Positions 35,050 through 42,512 of a DNA stretch of 64,000 nucleotides are shown in pieces. The stretch is from Arthrobacter sp. NicSoilC5 (lineage in GTDB: Bacteria; Actinomycetota; Actinomycetes; Actinomycetales; Micrococcaceae): NCBI RefSeq assembly GCF_019977395.1, contig NZ_AP024660.1, forward strand, positions 1,550,001-1,614,000, read 5' to 3'. Numbering within the stretch: position 1 is the first letter of the stretch; every line of letters starts with the position of its first letter. A program made the position numbers and the translations under genes. Under the pieces are notes generated by a model. That model worked only from the letters and a program-made list of their open reading frames with translations, was not told where the DNA came from and did no database searches.

Positions 35050-35556
35050 TCAGTAGCGCTGGGGAGCCTGCGGATTGGCGGCAAGCTCGGCTTCCACCTC
35101 TGCGTGGAATTTCTTCTCCACGATGAAGGACAGGAACGGCACGACGCCGCCCAGTGCCAGCAGCACCAGTTTCAGGAAGGGCCAGCGCATCAGGGACCAC
35201 AGCCGGAAGTTGGAGATCAGGTACACAACGTACATCCAGCCGTGCACGATCAGCACGGTGACGGAGACGTTCATGCCGTTGAGCACCCCCGGCGGTTCCG
35301 CGTCGGCGAATCCGAAGCCGAACGGCTGGCCGGTCACCGCGTTGGTTCCGCCGGCGAACAGGTACTGCCCGAAGCCGTACCGTGCCACCAGTTCCGCACA
35401 CAGCAGCAGGAGCATGGTGCCGGTGAGGTAGGCCATGACCTTGTAGAACTTCAGGGCGGACCGGATCTGCGCCTCGGTACCGCCGAAACGGCGCTTCTTC
35501 CCGGAGGTCTGGCCGGAAGCCTGCGATGAGGGGGTGGCCGGTTTCGGATCAATCAT
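35050..35556 (-). CDS. DUF3817 membrane protein
   Basis: This 168-residue protein has a basic N-terminus (KKRRFGGTEAQIRSALKFYKVMAYLTG) and three membrane helices (about 40-57, 97-115, 123-145), fitting DUF3817. Function is unknown; homologues often lie beside guaA or SURF1 in actinobacteria. It overlaps the SURF1 gene by 4 bases (ATGA), so the two products are made together, which hints at a role in respiratory-chain assembly. Confidence 0.88.
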   Translation of the reverse strand: MIDPKPATPSSQASGQTSGKKRRFGGTEAQIRSALKFYKVMAYLTGTMLLLLCAELVARYGFGQYLFAGGTNAVTGQPFGFGFADAEPPGVLNGMNVSVTVLIVHGWMYVVYLISNFRLWSLMRWPFLKLVLLALGGVVPFLSFIVEKKFHAEVEAELAANPQAPQRY

Positions 35557-36437
35557 GGCTGTACCTTCTGCTGGTGCTGTTCAGGCTGCTGGTGCTGTTC
35601 GGCCTGCTGTGGAAGCTGTTGGTTTTCGTCGTGCCCGTCACCGTCGTCCCCGGCGTCGTCAAGGGCCTCCTCCAGGTCCCGGTGGTAGTCGTCCTTGACC
35701 AGCCGCCACCAGATGAAGAGGGCGAACCCGGCGAAGACAACCCACTCGATGGAGTAGAAGAGGTTGAGCCAGTTGATGTGCTGCGCCGGCGGCTGCGGAC
35801 CGATGTCCAGTGGAAGGAGGTTCCCCGGAACCGCGGCAGCGCTGACGTCCTGGCCCCCCACCACTTCCGCGGTGGCAGACACGAAACCTGGGTAGCTGCT
35901 GACCTCCCAGTAGTTGATGAGCTCCGCCACGGAGACGGCGGAGGCCTCCCCCGATTTAGGAGCTTTCCCCGCCACCGGCGCTTCGGACGGCAGCAGCCGG
36001 CCGGTCAGCTCAACAAGGCCCGACGGCGGTGCTGCCGCGTCCCCGGGCTGGGCGACCCACCCGCGTGCCACCGGGATCCACGTCTGTGGTGAGGCACCTG
36101 CTCCGGTCAGGGCGGGGGCACCGTTAACGGCGAAGGCTGAAACAACCCAGTAGCCGGTTTTGCCGTCGTGGAGCCTCCCGGGGACCAGGACCTGCTTGTC
36201 GGGACTGTACGTCCCCTGGGCAGTGACCATCTGGTCGGCAACACTGCCGTGGAAGAACTCACCCGGCTGCAGGGTGCCGGTAAGCGGCTGGACCTGTTCG
36301 GTGGCGGGATTGACCGGCACCTCGGGCTGGGTGGAGCGGCCGAATTGCCACTGGCTCAACAGCACGAAGACCCCGGAGAGAGCGATCGCGAAGATAAAGC
36401 CTGCGATCCATCGGGGCTTAAGGGCAGTTTTCCACAC
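35553..36437 (-). CDS. SURF1-family cytochrome oxidase assembly protein
   Basis: This 294-residue SURF1 protein has an N-terminal membrane helix (about 11-28), a periplasmic-side domain with GRLHDGKTGYWVVSAF and WIPVARGWV, then a second helix preceded by NWLNLFYSIEWVVFAGFALFIWW, a conserved SURF1 segment. SURF1 helps insert haem a into cytochrome c oxidase. The C-terminal tail is rich in Asp, Gln and His (QQLPQQAEQHQQ), which could bind metal. GTG 36437 follows TACGGT by 6 bases. Confidence 0.92.
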   Translation of the reverse strand: MWKTALKPRWIAGFIFAIALSGVFVLLSQWQFGRSTQPEVPVNPATEQVQPLTGTLQPGEFFHGSVADQMVTAQGTYSPDKQVLVPGRLHDGKTGYWVVSAFAVNGAPALTGAGASPQTWIPVARGWVAQPGDAAAPPSGLVELTGRLLPSEAPVAGKAPKSGEASAVSVAELINYWEVSSYPGFVSATAEVVGGQDVSAAAVPGNLLPLDIGPQPPAQHINWLNLFYSIEWVVFAGFALFIWWRLVKDDYHRDLEEALDDAGDDGDGHDENQQLPQQAEQHQQPEQHQQKVQP

Positions 36438-36443
36438 GTCTTA

Positions 36444-36449
36444 ACCGTA
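36444..36449 (-). promoter_or_regulatory. -10 hexamer TACGGT of leaderless SURF1 gene
   Basis: TACGGT (minus strand) ends 6 bases before GTG 36437. A TTGTTC sequence lies about 16 bases further upstream as a possible -35. Confidence 0.6.
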
Positions 36450-36517
36450 CTTCGTAGTTCTGTAGAACAACTAAACGCCGGGGGCGTCCGGGCCCGGAGG
36501 CGGGACCGGGGATGCGC

Positions 36518-37006
36518 CTAGTGGTCGAAGAACACCAGGCTGGAGTTGATGAGCTCGGCGATTACTTCGGCGTCATAGGCACGCCGCAGCGACTCGCGGA
36601 ATGATTCCTTGGAGAGTGACCGGGCCAGGGTGGCCAAAACTTCCAGGTGGTCGGAGAAAGAGCTCGCCGGGGTGGCAATCAGCAGGATGACCGTGGCTGG
36701 ACCGTCGGCTGCACCGAAGTCCAGGGCGTGGCCGTACTTGGTGATGCCGACGGCGATGGAGGTCTGGGACACGAATTCGCTGCGGGCATGCGGCAGTCCG
36801 ATGCCGCCCGGGAGCCCCGTGGCCAGCTGGTGCTCCCGGGCATTGACGTTTTTCAGGAACCCGTCAAGATCCGAGATCCGCCCTGCGGCGTGGAGCCGCT
36901 CTGCCAGCTGGTTGGTGGCGTCGGTCTTGTCCTTCGCCTCCATTTCCAGGATCACCATGTCGGCGGTGGTCAGGTGGGCGTCATACGGGTCCAGTGGTTC
37001 CGCCAA
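36518..37006 (-). CDS. Orphan PTS EIIA protein, fructose/mannitol type
   Basis: This 162-residue EIIA(Fru/Mtl) domain has the phosphoacceptor His73 in GIGLPHARSEFV and the supporting H59. These domains pass phosphate from HPr to EIIB, but no EIIB, EIIC or HPr gene is nearby. It may serve a distant sugar system or act as a regulator, as PtsN does. The start is TTG 37006 with AAGGG 7 bases upstream. It lies 38 bases after glpD on the same strand. Confidence 0.9.
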   Translation of the reverse strand: MAEPLDPYDAHLTTADMVILEMEAKDKTDATNQLAERLHAAGRISDLDGFLKNVNAREHQLATGLPGGIGLPHARSEFVSQTSIAVGITKYGHALDFGAADGPATVILLIATPASSFSDHLEVLATLARSLSKESFRESLRRAYDAEVIAELINSSLVFFDH

Positions 37007-37044
37007 GGCGTTTCCCTTCGGTCAGCAGTGGGGCGAACGGCTCC

Positions 37045-38784
37045 TCAACGCAAGGGCACGATATCTTCCGCGCCCAGGCGGGCGGCGTCTGCGGATTCGT
37101 CGTCCGGCTGTTGCTGGCTGAGGCGTTCGGCCTCCACGCGGGCAAGGTAGTGGCGGACTTCGTTTTCACGCTGCGTGTCACTCCAGCCAAGGACGTCACC
37201 CATCAGTTTAGCGACAACGGGGGCGGCGGACACGCCGCGGTCCCATGCTTCGATGGAGATCCTTGTGCGCCGGGTCAGGACGTCCTGCACATGGCGGGCA
37301 CCTTCGTGGCTTGCGGCGTAGACGGCCTCTGCCTGCAGGTAGTCGTCGGCGCCAGGGAGTGGCTCCGCCAGCTCCGGGTTCTGCTCAATGAGGGCCAGGA
37401 CCTCAGGCGTCATGGACCCGTACCGGTTGAGCAGGTGCTCGATCCGGGCGACGTGCACCCCGGATTCCTCTGCGGTGCGGTTCCGGCGGTTCCAGGCGGC
37501 CCGGAAACCGCTGGCGCCCAGGAGCGGAATGGTTTCGGTGCAGCTGGGCGGGACGCGTTCGTCCATGGTGCGGGTGGCCTCGTCAACGGCATCCTTGGCC
37601 ATGACCCGGTAGGTGGTCCACTTTCCGCCCGCCACCACCACCAGTCCGGGAACAGGGTGCGCCACCACGTGCTCGCGGGACAGCTTGGCGGTGGAGTCGT
37701 TTTCGCCGGCCAGCAGCGGCCGCAGGCCGGCATAGACCCCTTCGACGTCTTCCCGGGTCAAGGGCCGCTTGAGCACCTGGTTGACATGCTCCAGGACGTA
37801 ATCGATGTCTTTGCTGGAAGCGGCGGGGTGGGCCTTGTCCAGGTGCCAGTCAGTGTCAGTGGTGCCGATGATCCAGTGCCGTCCCCATGGGATGACGAAC
37901 AGCACCGACTTCTCGGTGCGCAGGATCAGCCCCACCGTGGACTGGAAGCGGTCGCGGGGAACCACCAGGTGGATGCCTTTGGAAGCACGGACCTTCAGCT
38001 GGCCGCGGTCGGTCACCATGGCCTGCGTTTCGTCGGTCCACACGCCGGTGGCGTTGATGACCTGCTTGGCGCGGATGCTGAACTGCGTCCCGTCCTCGCG
38101 GTTTTCCACCTTGGCCCCCACCACGCGTTCGCCTTCGCGGAGGAAGTCCACCACCTTCATCTGGTTCACGGCGTGGGCGCCGTAGTAGGCAGCCGTGCGG
38201 ACCAGGTTGGCGCAGTATTTGGCGTCATCCACCTGGCCGTCGTAGTACCGGATGGACCCGACGAAGGCATCGTTCTTGAGGCTGGGGGCGGCCCGGAGCG
38301 TTCCCCGGCGGCTGAGGTGCTTGTGGAACGGCACTCCCCTGCTGTGGCCGGCGGAGACTGACATGGCGTCATAGAGGGCGATGCCGGCACCAACGTAGGG
38401 ACGCTCGATGAAGGGTTTGGTCAGCGGATACAGGAACGGCACCGGCCGGGCCAGGTGGGGTGCAATCTCGGAGAGGAGCAGCCCGCGTTCCTGCAGGGCC
38501 TCTTTGACCAGGGCAAAATCCAGCATTTCCAGGTAGCGCAACCCACCGTGGATCAGTTTGGAAGACCGCGACGACGTGCCTGCCGCCCAGTCGCTTGCCT
38601 CGACGATGCCCACGCTCAACCCCCGGGTCACGGCGTCGAGCGCGGCTCCCGTGCCGACGATGCCGCCGCCGACAATCAGGATGTCCAGTTCCTGGCCGGG
38701 TTCCGTGGTGGCGCGCAGCCGCTGGATGGATGCTTCCCTGGCTTCCGGGCCAAGGACCCCGCCGTTTGCAGGAACACTCTTCAT
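37045..38784 (-). CDS. glpD: Glycerol-3-phosphate dehydrogenase, FAD-dependent
   Basis: GlpD oxidises glycerol 3-phosphate to dihydroxyacetone phosphate and feeds electrons to quinone at the membrane. The 579-residue protein has the FAD motif DILIVGGGIVGTGAALDA near residue 33, SRSSKLIHGGLRYLE, the active-site region GVWTDETQ and PWGRHWIIGTTDTDW, and the C-terminal GlpD domain. GGAGG lies about 7 bases before ATG 38784. It may be co-transcribed with the EIIA gene, an interesting pairing because PTS often controls glycerol use. Confidence 0.95.
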   Translation of the reverse strand: MKSVPANGGVLGPEAREASIQRLRATTEPGQELDILIVGGGIVGTGAALDAVTRGLSVGIVEASDWAAGTSSRSSKLIHGGLRYLEMLDFALVKEALQERGLLLSEIAPHLARPVPFLYPLTKPFIERPYVGAGIALYDAMSVSAGHSRGVPFHKHLSRRGTLRAAPSLKNDAFVGSIRYYDGQVDDAKYCANLVRTAAYYGAHAVNQMKVVDFLREGERVVGAKVENREDGTQFSIRAKQVINATGVWTDETQAMVTDRGQLKVRASKGIHLVVPRDRFQSTVGLILRTEKSVLFVIPWGRHWIIGTTDTDWHLDKAHPAASSKDIDYVLEHVNQVLKRPLTREDVEGVYAGLRPLLAGENDSTAKLSREHVVAHPVPGLVVVAGGKWTTYRVMAKDAVDEATRTMDERVPPSCTETIPLLGASGFRAAWNRRNRTAEESGVHVARIEHLLNRYGSMTPEVLALIEQNPELAEPLPGADDYLQAEAVYAASHEGARHVQDVLTRRTRISIEAWDRGVSAAPVVAKLMGDVLGWSDTQRENEVRHYLARVEAERLSQQQPDDESADAARLGAEDIVPLR

Positions 38785-38848
38785 TGAACGCCTCCAGTGC
38801 CTCTAGTGCCGGTAGTAAACCCACACTACTTGCTGGGGGCGTGCTTTG

Positions 38849-38881
38849 GGCAGGGCGGGACCGCGCCCGCCCCGCCCTGCC
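38849..38881 (-). terminator. Hairpin after guaB3
   Basis: An 11-base stem GGCAGGGCGGG/CCCGCCCTGCC with an 11-base loop lies just past the guaB3 stop. There is no U-run. Confidence 0.6.
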
Positions 38882-38889
38882 GCGGCGTG

Positions 38890-40026
38890 TCAGTTCCCGG
38901 CGTACGGCGACACGACGACGTCAACCCGCTGGAATTCCTTCAGGTCCGAGTATCCGGTGGTGGCCATGGAGCGCCGCAGGGCGCCAATGAGGTTGGACGT
39001 GCCGTTGGTGTGGTGGCCTGGTCCAAACAGGACCTCCTCCAGCGGGCCCACAGTGCCTACGTTGGCGCGGTCTCCGCGCGGCAGCTCCGTGTGGTGCGCT
39101 TCCTGGCCCCAGTGCCACCCCTTGCCCGGTGCTTCTTCTGCCCGGGCCAAGGCACTGCCCAGCATGACGGCGTCGGCGCCCATGGCGATCGCCTTGACGA
39201 TGTCACCCGAGGTGCCCATGCCGCCGTCGGCAATCACGTGCACGTAGCGGCCGCCGGACTCGTCCATGTAGTCGCGGCGTGCCGCGGCGACGTCGGAGAT
39301 GGCTGAGGCCATGGGCGAGTGGATGCCCAGCGCGCGCCGCGTCGTGGTGGTGGCACCGCCGCCGAAGCCCACCAGTACGCCCGCAGCGCCGGTGCGCATG
39401 AGGTGCAGCGCCGGAGTGTAGCCGGCCGCGCCGCCGACGATGACGGGGACGTCGAGTTCGTAAATGAACTGCTTCAGGTTCAGCGGCTCGTGGTCCTTGG
39501 AGACGTGCTCTGCGGACACGGTGGTGCCACGGATGACGAAGATGTCGACGCCGGCGGCCAGGACCGTCTTGTAGTGTTCCTGCGTGCGCTGGGGGGTCAG
39601 GGACCCGGCAACAGTGACGCCGGCATCACGCATTTCGGCGAGCCGGGACGTGATGAGCTCGGGCTGGATGGGTGCCTGGTACAGCTCCTGCATGCGCGTG
39701 GTGACGGCAGGGCTGTTGGTTTCATCCTGGAGCGCCGCGATCTCATCGAGGATGGACTGCGGATCCTCGTACCGGGTCCAGAGGCCTTCCAGGTCCAGCA
39801 CGCCGAGGCCGCCGAGCTTGCCGAGGGCGATGGCGGTGGCCGGGGACATGGCCGAGTCCATCGGCGCGGCGATCACGGGCATCTCGAACTGGTAGGCGTC
39901 GATCTGCCAGGAGACGGAGACGTCCTTGGGGTCGCGGGTGCGACGGTTGGGGACGATTGCAATGTCATCCAGGGAGTAGGCACGACGCCCACGCTTGCCA
40001 CGGCCGATCTCGATCTCATAAGTCAC
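38890..40026 (-). CDS. guaB3: GuaB3-type IMP dehydrogenase-related protein
   Basis: This 378-residue TIM-barrel protein of the GuaB3 group lacks the CBS insert of true IMP dehydrogenase. The equivalent of the catalytic-cysteine loop (SICTTR in GuaB) reads GFGGGATTTTRR here, so the cysteine is absent, as in mycobacterial GuaB3. ADGGMGTSGDIVKAIAMGADAVMLGS is the phosphate-binding site. It is therefore unlikely to be a standard IMPDH; some GuaB3 proteins act as GMP reductases, others are unassigned. GTG 40026 follows TAACCT by 6 bases. Confidence 0.92.
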   Translation of the reverse strand: MTYEIEIGRGKRGRRAYSLDDIAIVPNRRTRDPKDVSVSWQIDAYQFEMPVIAAPMDSAMSPATAIALGKLGGLGVLDLEGLWTRYEDPQSILDEIAALQDETNSPAVTTRMQELYQAPIQPELITSRLAEMRDAGVTVAGSLTPQRTQEHYKTVLAAGVDIFVIRGTTVSAEHVSKDHEPLNLKQFIYELDVPVIVGGAAGYTPALHLMRTGAAGVLVGFGGGATTTTRRALGIHSPMASAISDVAAARRDYMDESGGRYVHVIADGGMGTSGDIVKAIAMGADAVMLGSALARAEEAPGKGWHWGQEAHHTELPRGDRANVGTVGPLEEVLFGPGHHTNGTSNLIGALRRSMATTGYSDLKEFQRVDVVVSPYAGN

Positions 40027-40032
40027 TGCTCT

Positions 40033-40038
40033 AGGTTA
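40033..40038 (-). promoter_or_regulatory. -10 hexamer TAACCT of leaderless guaB3
   Basis: TAACCT (minus strand) ends 6 bases before GTG 40026. Confidence 0.6.
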
Positions 40039-40139
40039 TCCCAGCAGGTCCGCTGGCCTGGCCTGGGCCGGCGCTGAAGGTCATCGCTGGCCCTGGCGAC
40101 TGCGCCGAGCAAGCACGTAGCCTTGGGCAGGGGGCTTCG

Positions 40140-40832
40140 GTGGATGCTCCCGCGACAGCTTCCACGATTGGGCCTCCTTCCGATATGACGCACTCCATTC
40201 CTTTTCCCGCCGACACGCCTGTCCATTCGCTCGACCATTGGCTCTCCCCCGAACTGGCCCGTGTCAGCCCGCCGGACGCCCCCTCCCGGCTCCGCGAGCT
40301 GGCCGATGCCCAGGGCACTTTGGCCGCCGGCTGGAGCGGGGCGATCGCCGGCGGCCCCGTCCTGGCCCTGGCAGGCGCCTTCACCTCCGTGATGTCGGGG
40401 AATCCCGCGGCAGCGCTTGTCCTGCTCCCGCTGGGGGCCGTCCTGGTGCTGCTGGGCCTCTTCGGGTGGAAACGGGTCCGATCCGTCCTGCCCCGGACTG
40501 ACAAGGCCCTGATCACCCGTGGCCCCGGATCTGCCCGCGGCGGCATCGGCATGGTGTCGTTCCTGGCTGTCGTTCTCGGCGGGATCATTTACCTGTACCT
40601 GCCCTCCGCCATGGCGAAGGGCGCCGGTGAGGTCACTATCCTGGTGGGCAGCTACGTACTCATGCTGGCCCTCCTGGTCGCGTGCATCATCGTCCCGTCC
40701 GCGGTCCTGGGCCGGGCCCGGGAGTCGTTCCGCCTGCGGGTGCAAACCAGCCCGAGGCTTCGGAGGGCACTCGAGGAAGATCTGGCCGTCTGGCGCGATC
40801 CCTACGGCAACGCCGCTTACGGCCCCCTCTGA
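40140..40832 (+). CDS. Uncharacterised membrane protein
   Basis: This 230-residue protein is of unknown function. It has four probable membrane helices: about 63-82, 87-107, 137-153 and 163-185. The region between carries RVRSVLPRTDKALITRGPG, and the C-terminal 40 residues are charged and cytoplasmic (RESFRLRVQTSPRLRRALEED). GTG 40140 has GGGGG 7 bases upstream and a TAGCCT hexamer further back (about 40119-40124). The alternative ATG at 40185 has no ribosome site. It starts a run of four small lineage-specific genes. Confidence 0.75.
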   Translation: MDAPATASTIGPPSDMTHSIPFPADTPVHSLDHWLSPELARVSPPDAPSRLRELADAQGTLAAGWSGAIAGGPVLALAGAFTSVMSGNPAAALVLLPLGAVLVLLGLFGWKRVRSVLPRTDKALITRGPGSARGGIGMVSFLAVVLGGIIYLYLPSAMAKGAGEVTILVGSYVLMLALLVACIIVPSAVLGRARESFRLRVQTSPRLRRALEEDLAVWRDPYGNAAYGPL

Positions 40833-40855
40833 CATCCGGGAAGCGCAGGATTGTG

Positions 40856-41473
40856 ATGGGCAGTCGGTGGACATTTGACGGGCATATCGCCGGGATCGGC
40901 ACTGCCTCCGGGTTGCGCGCCGTAGTTGGAATGTGGCAGGACTCCCCCTTTGGGTCCTTCTCGGACGTCATGGTGCAGCAGCCTTCTGGGCATCGCCTTC
41001 TGCTCGCTCCGACATCCGAGGTGGCCGGCTTCATTGCCGCCACCTACACCTTTGATGAAGTGCGGGTGCTGGACGTTGCTGCCTCGCTCACCGACCACAC
41101 GTTGACGGTCGATGCCGGCCCGCTGGCAATCCAGGCCGTCACCGGTTCGAGGACCCTGCTGGGAACAGCGCTGCGGACAGTACCCCGGCGCCTTGCAGTC
41201 CATCCCCGCTGGCTCGCCGCGGTCAATCCGTTCGCTGCCCTCGCGGCACCCGGCGCCCGCACCTACGGAACTGCGGGCAGCGGAAGGACGGAGTTCTATG
41301 GGGTGACGGACCTGCACCACGTGACGTCCGCCGTTGTCCGCTGGAATGGTGCCGATGCCGGAGCGCTGGCCCCCATCCGGCCAGCCGTCACGTTCGGCTT
41401 CAGCAGCGTCCCTCCCCGCCCGAGCATCGCCCGCGTGCGTACCACCGTGGTGGACGGCAGGCACGGAGGTTAG
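40856..41473 (+). CDS. Conserved hypothetical protein
   Basis: This is a 205-residue protein with no membrane helix or signal peptide. It opens with MGSRWTFDGHIAGIG and VVGMWQDSPFGSFSDVM, suggesting a compact beta-rich domain. I do not recognise a family with known function. ATG 40856 lies 23 bases after the preceding stop, with CAGGA upstream, so the two genes probably share a transcript. Confidence 0.75.
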   Translation: MGSRWTFDGHIAGIGTASGLRAVVGMWQDSPFGSFSDVMVQQPSGHRLLLAPTSEVAGFIAATYTFDEVRVLDVAASLTDHTLTVDAGPLAIQAVTGSRTLLGTALRTVPRRLAVHPRWLAAVNPFAALAAPGARTYGTAGSGRTEFYGVTDLHHVTSAVVRWNGADAGALAPIRPAVTFGFSSVPPRPSIARVRTTVVDGRHGG

Positions 41474-41544
41474 ATCTGCCCATCGCTGCATGCGCGGGCC
41501 TGTATTAGCCTTGGCACCGGAAAATTGATTTTGGGGGGAACAGC

Positions 41545-42111
41545 GTGGCACCAGGCGACGAATCAACGGCATCGGCTCCTGCCTGTTCCGGCATCAGGGA
41601 TCTGAGAAGGGTGCCGGACGCGACGGCTTACGGCTACGCCCAGCGCCGGTCCTGGATCTTTTTTGCCTGGTGGTACCCGGCAGTGCTGTCCATCGCCGGC
41701 CTGCTTCACGCCGTGCTCGCGCTGGCACTGGGCCAGAGCGCCGAAACCGGCATCGGTATGGCCGTTCTGGGGGCAGTGCTGGCTTCCACGGGTTGGGCCT
41801 TGACCGCCTGGCTCCGGTTCACCCGCAGGCCACCGCGCCCCGCTTCTAACCTTCTGCGGGTGGAGCGGGGGATCCGGGGCACCCCAGTGATGGTCTGGAC
41901 TATCTTGGTCGCCACCACGGCCGCCGTTGTGGCCTTGATCCTGTTCACCCTCAACGGCGCCTCTCCGGAAAATTTGCCGGTGCTCGGACTGCTGGTCACG
42001 GTTCCCCTCGGCTCGGCCGCCGGCCTGCTGCACACCCGCCGCCTGATGTGCAACAACGCCGGACTCTACGCCCGCTGGCTCGAACGCCGTTCCCTGACGG
42101 AGCATTCATGA
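41545..42111 (+). CDS. Uncharacterised membrane protein, intact paralogue
   Basis: This 188-residue protein has four predicted membrane helices (about 35-57, 62-84, 108-130, 140-160) and a C-terminal signature LYARWLERR. GTG 41545 has GGGGGGAA a few bases upstream. It overlaps the start of the following gene by 4 bases (ATGA), and that gene encodes a shorter, frameshifted relative. Function is unknown. Confidence 0.77.
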   Translation: MAPGDESTASAPACSGIRDLRRVPDATAYGYAQRRSWIFFAWWYPAVLSIAGLLHAVLALALGQSAETGIGMAVLGAVLASTGWALTAWLRFTRRPPRPASNLLRVERGIRGTPVMVWTILVATTAAVVALILFTLNGASPENLPVLGLLVTVPLGSAAGLLHTRRLMCNNAGLYARWLERRSLTEHS

Positions 42112-42472
42112 GGGGTGGCGTGGCTTCGCCCAGCACTGAGGCCGTCCCGCAACTAGCCCTGGGCCATGCCCATCGCAGGGCCCGTGTCTTCTGGTTTTGG
42201 TGGATGGGCATGGTCTTCGCCGTACCCGGCGCGGTTCAGGCGATTGTATTGGCCGGCACTGGCCAGAATCCCGGGAACGGACTTGTGCTGCTGGTGCTGG
42301 TTTCACTCCTGGTGGTGGCCACGCCGCGAGGGACGTCCCCTGATGTCCTGCCCATCCTTGCGTTGCGTTTTTGGTTGCCTTTCCCTTGTCGGTTGGAGCA
42401 GGAATGCTGTACCCGCGGCATCTGCACCAGCACCGGGACCGCCTGTACGCCGCCTGGTTGCGGCGACGCTGA
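42108..42472 (+). pseudogene. Frameshifted, internally deleted paralogue of the preceding gene
   Basis: Frame 1 from ATG 42108 matches the preceding protein at HRRARVFWFWWMGM (its relative has QRRSWIFFAWW). At 42358-42367 the sequence TTGCG is duplicated in tandem, shifting the frame by two. Removing one copy restores AFLVAFPLSVGAGMLYP... and the tail LYAAWLRRR before TGA 42470-42472, aligned with the relative's LYARWLERR. The repaired product would be 119 residues and lacks about 57 central residues of the paralogue. Without repair, translation runs on into sequence antisense to the ABC exporter gene. Confidence 0.8.
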
Positions 42473-42512
42473 CAGAAGTGCCCGATCGGCGGGCGGGCTC
42501 CCCCGACCTGCA

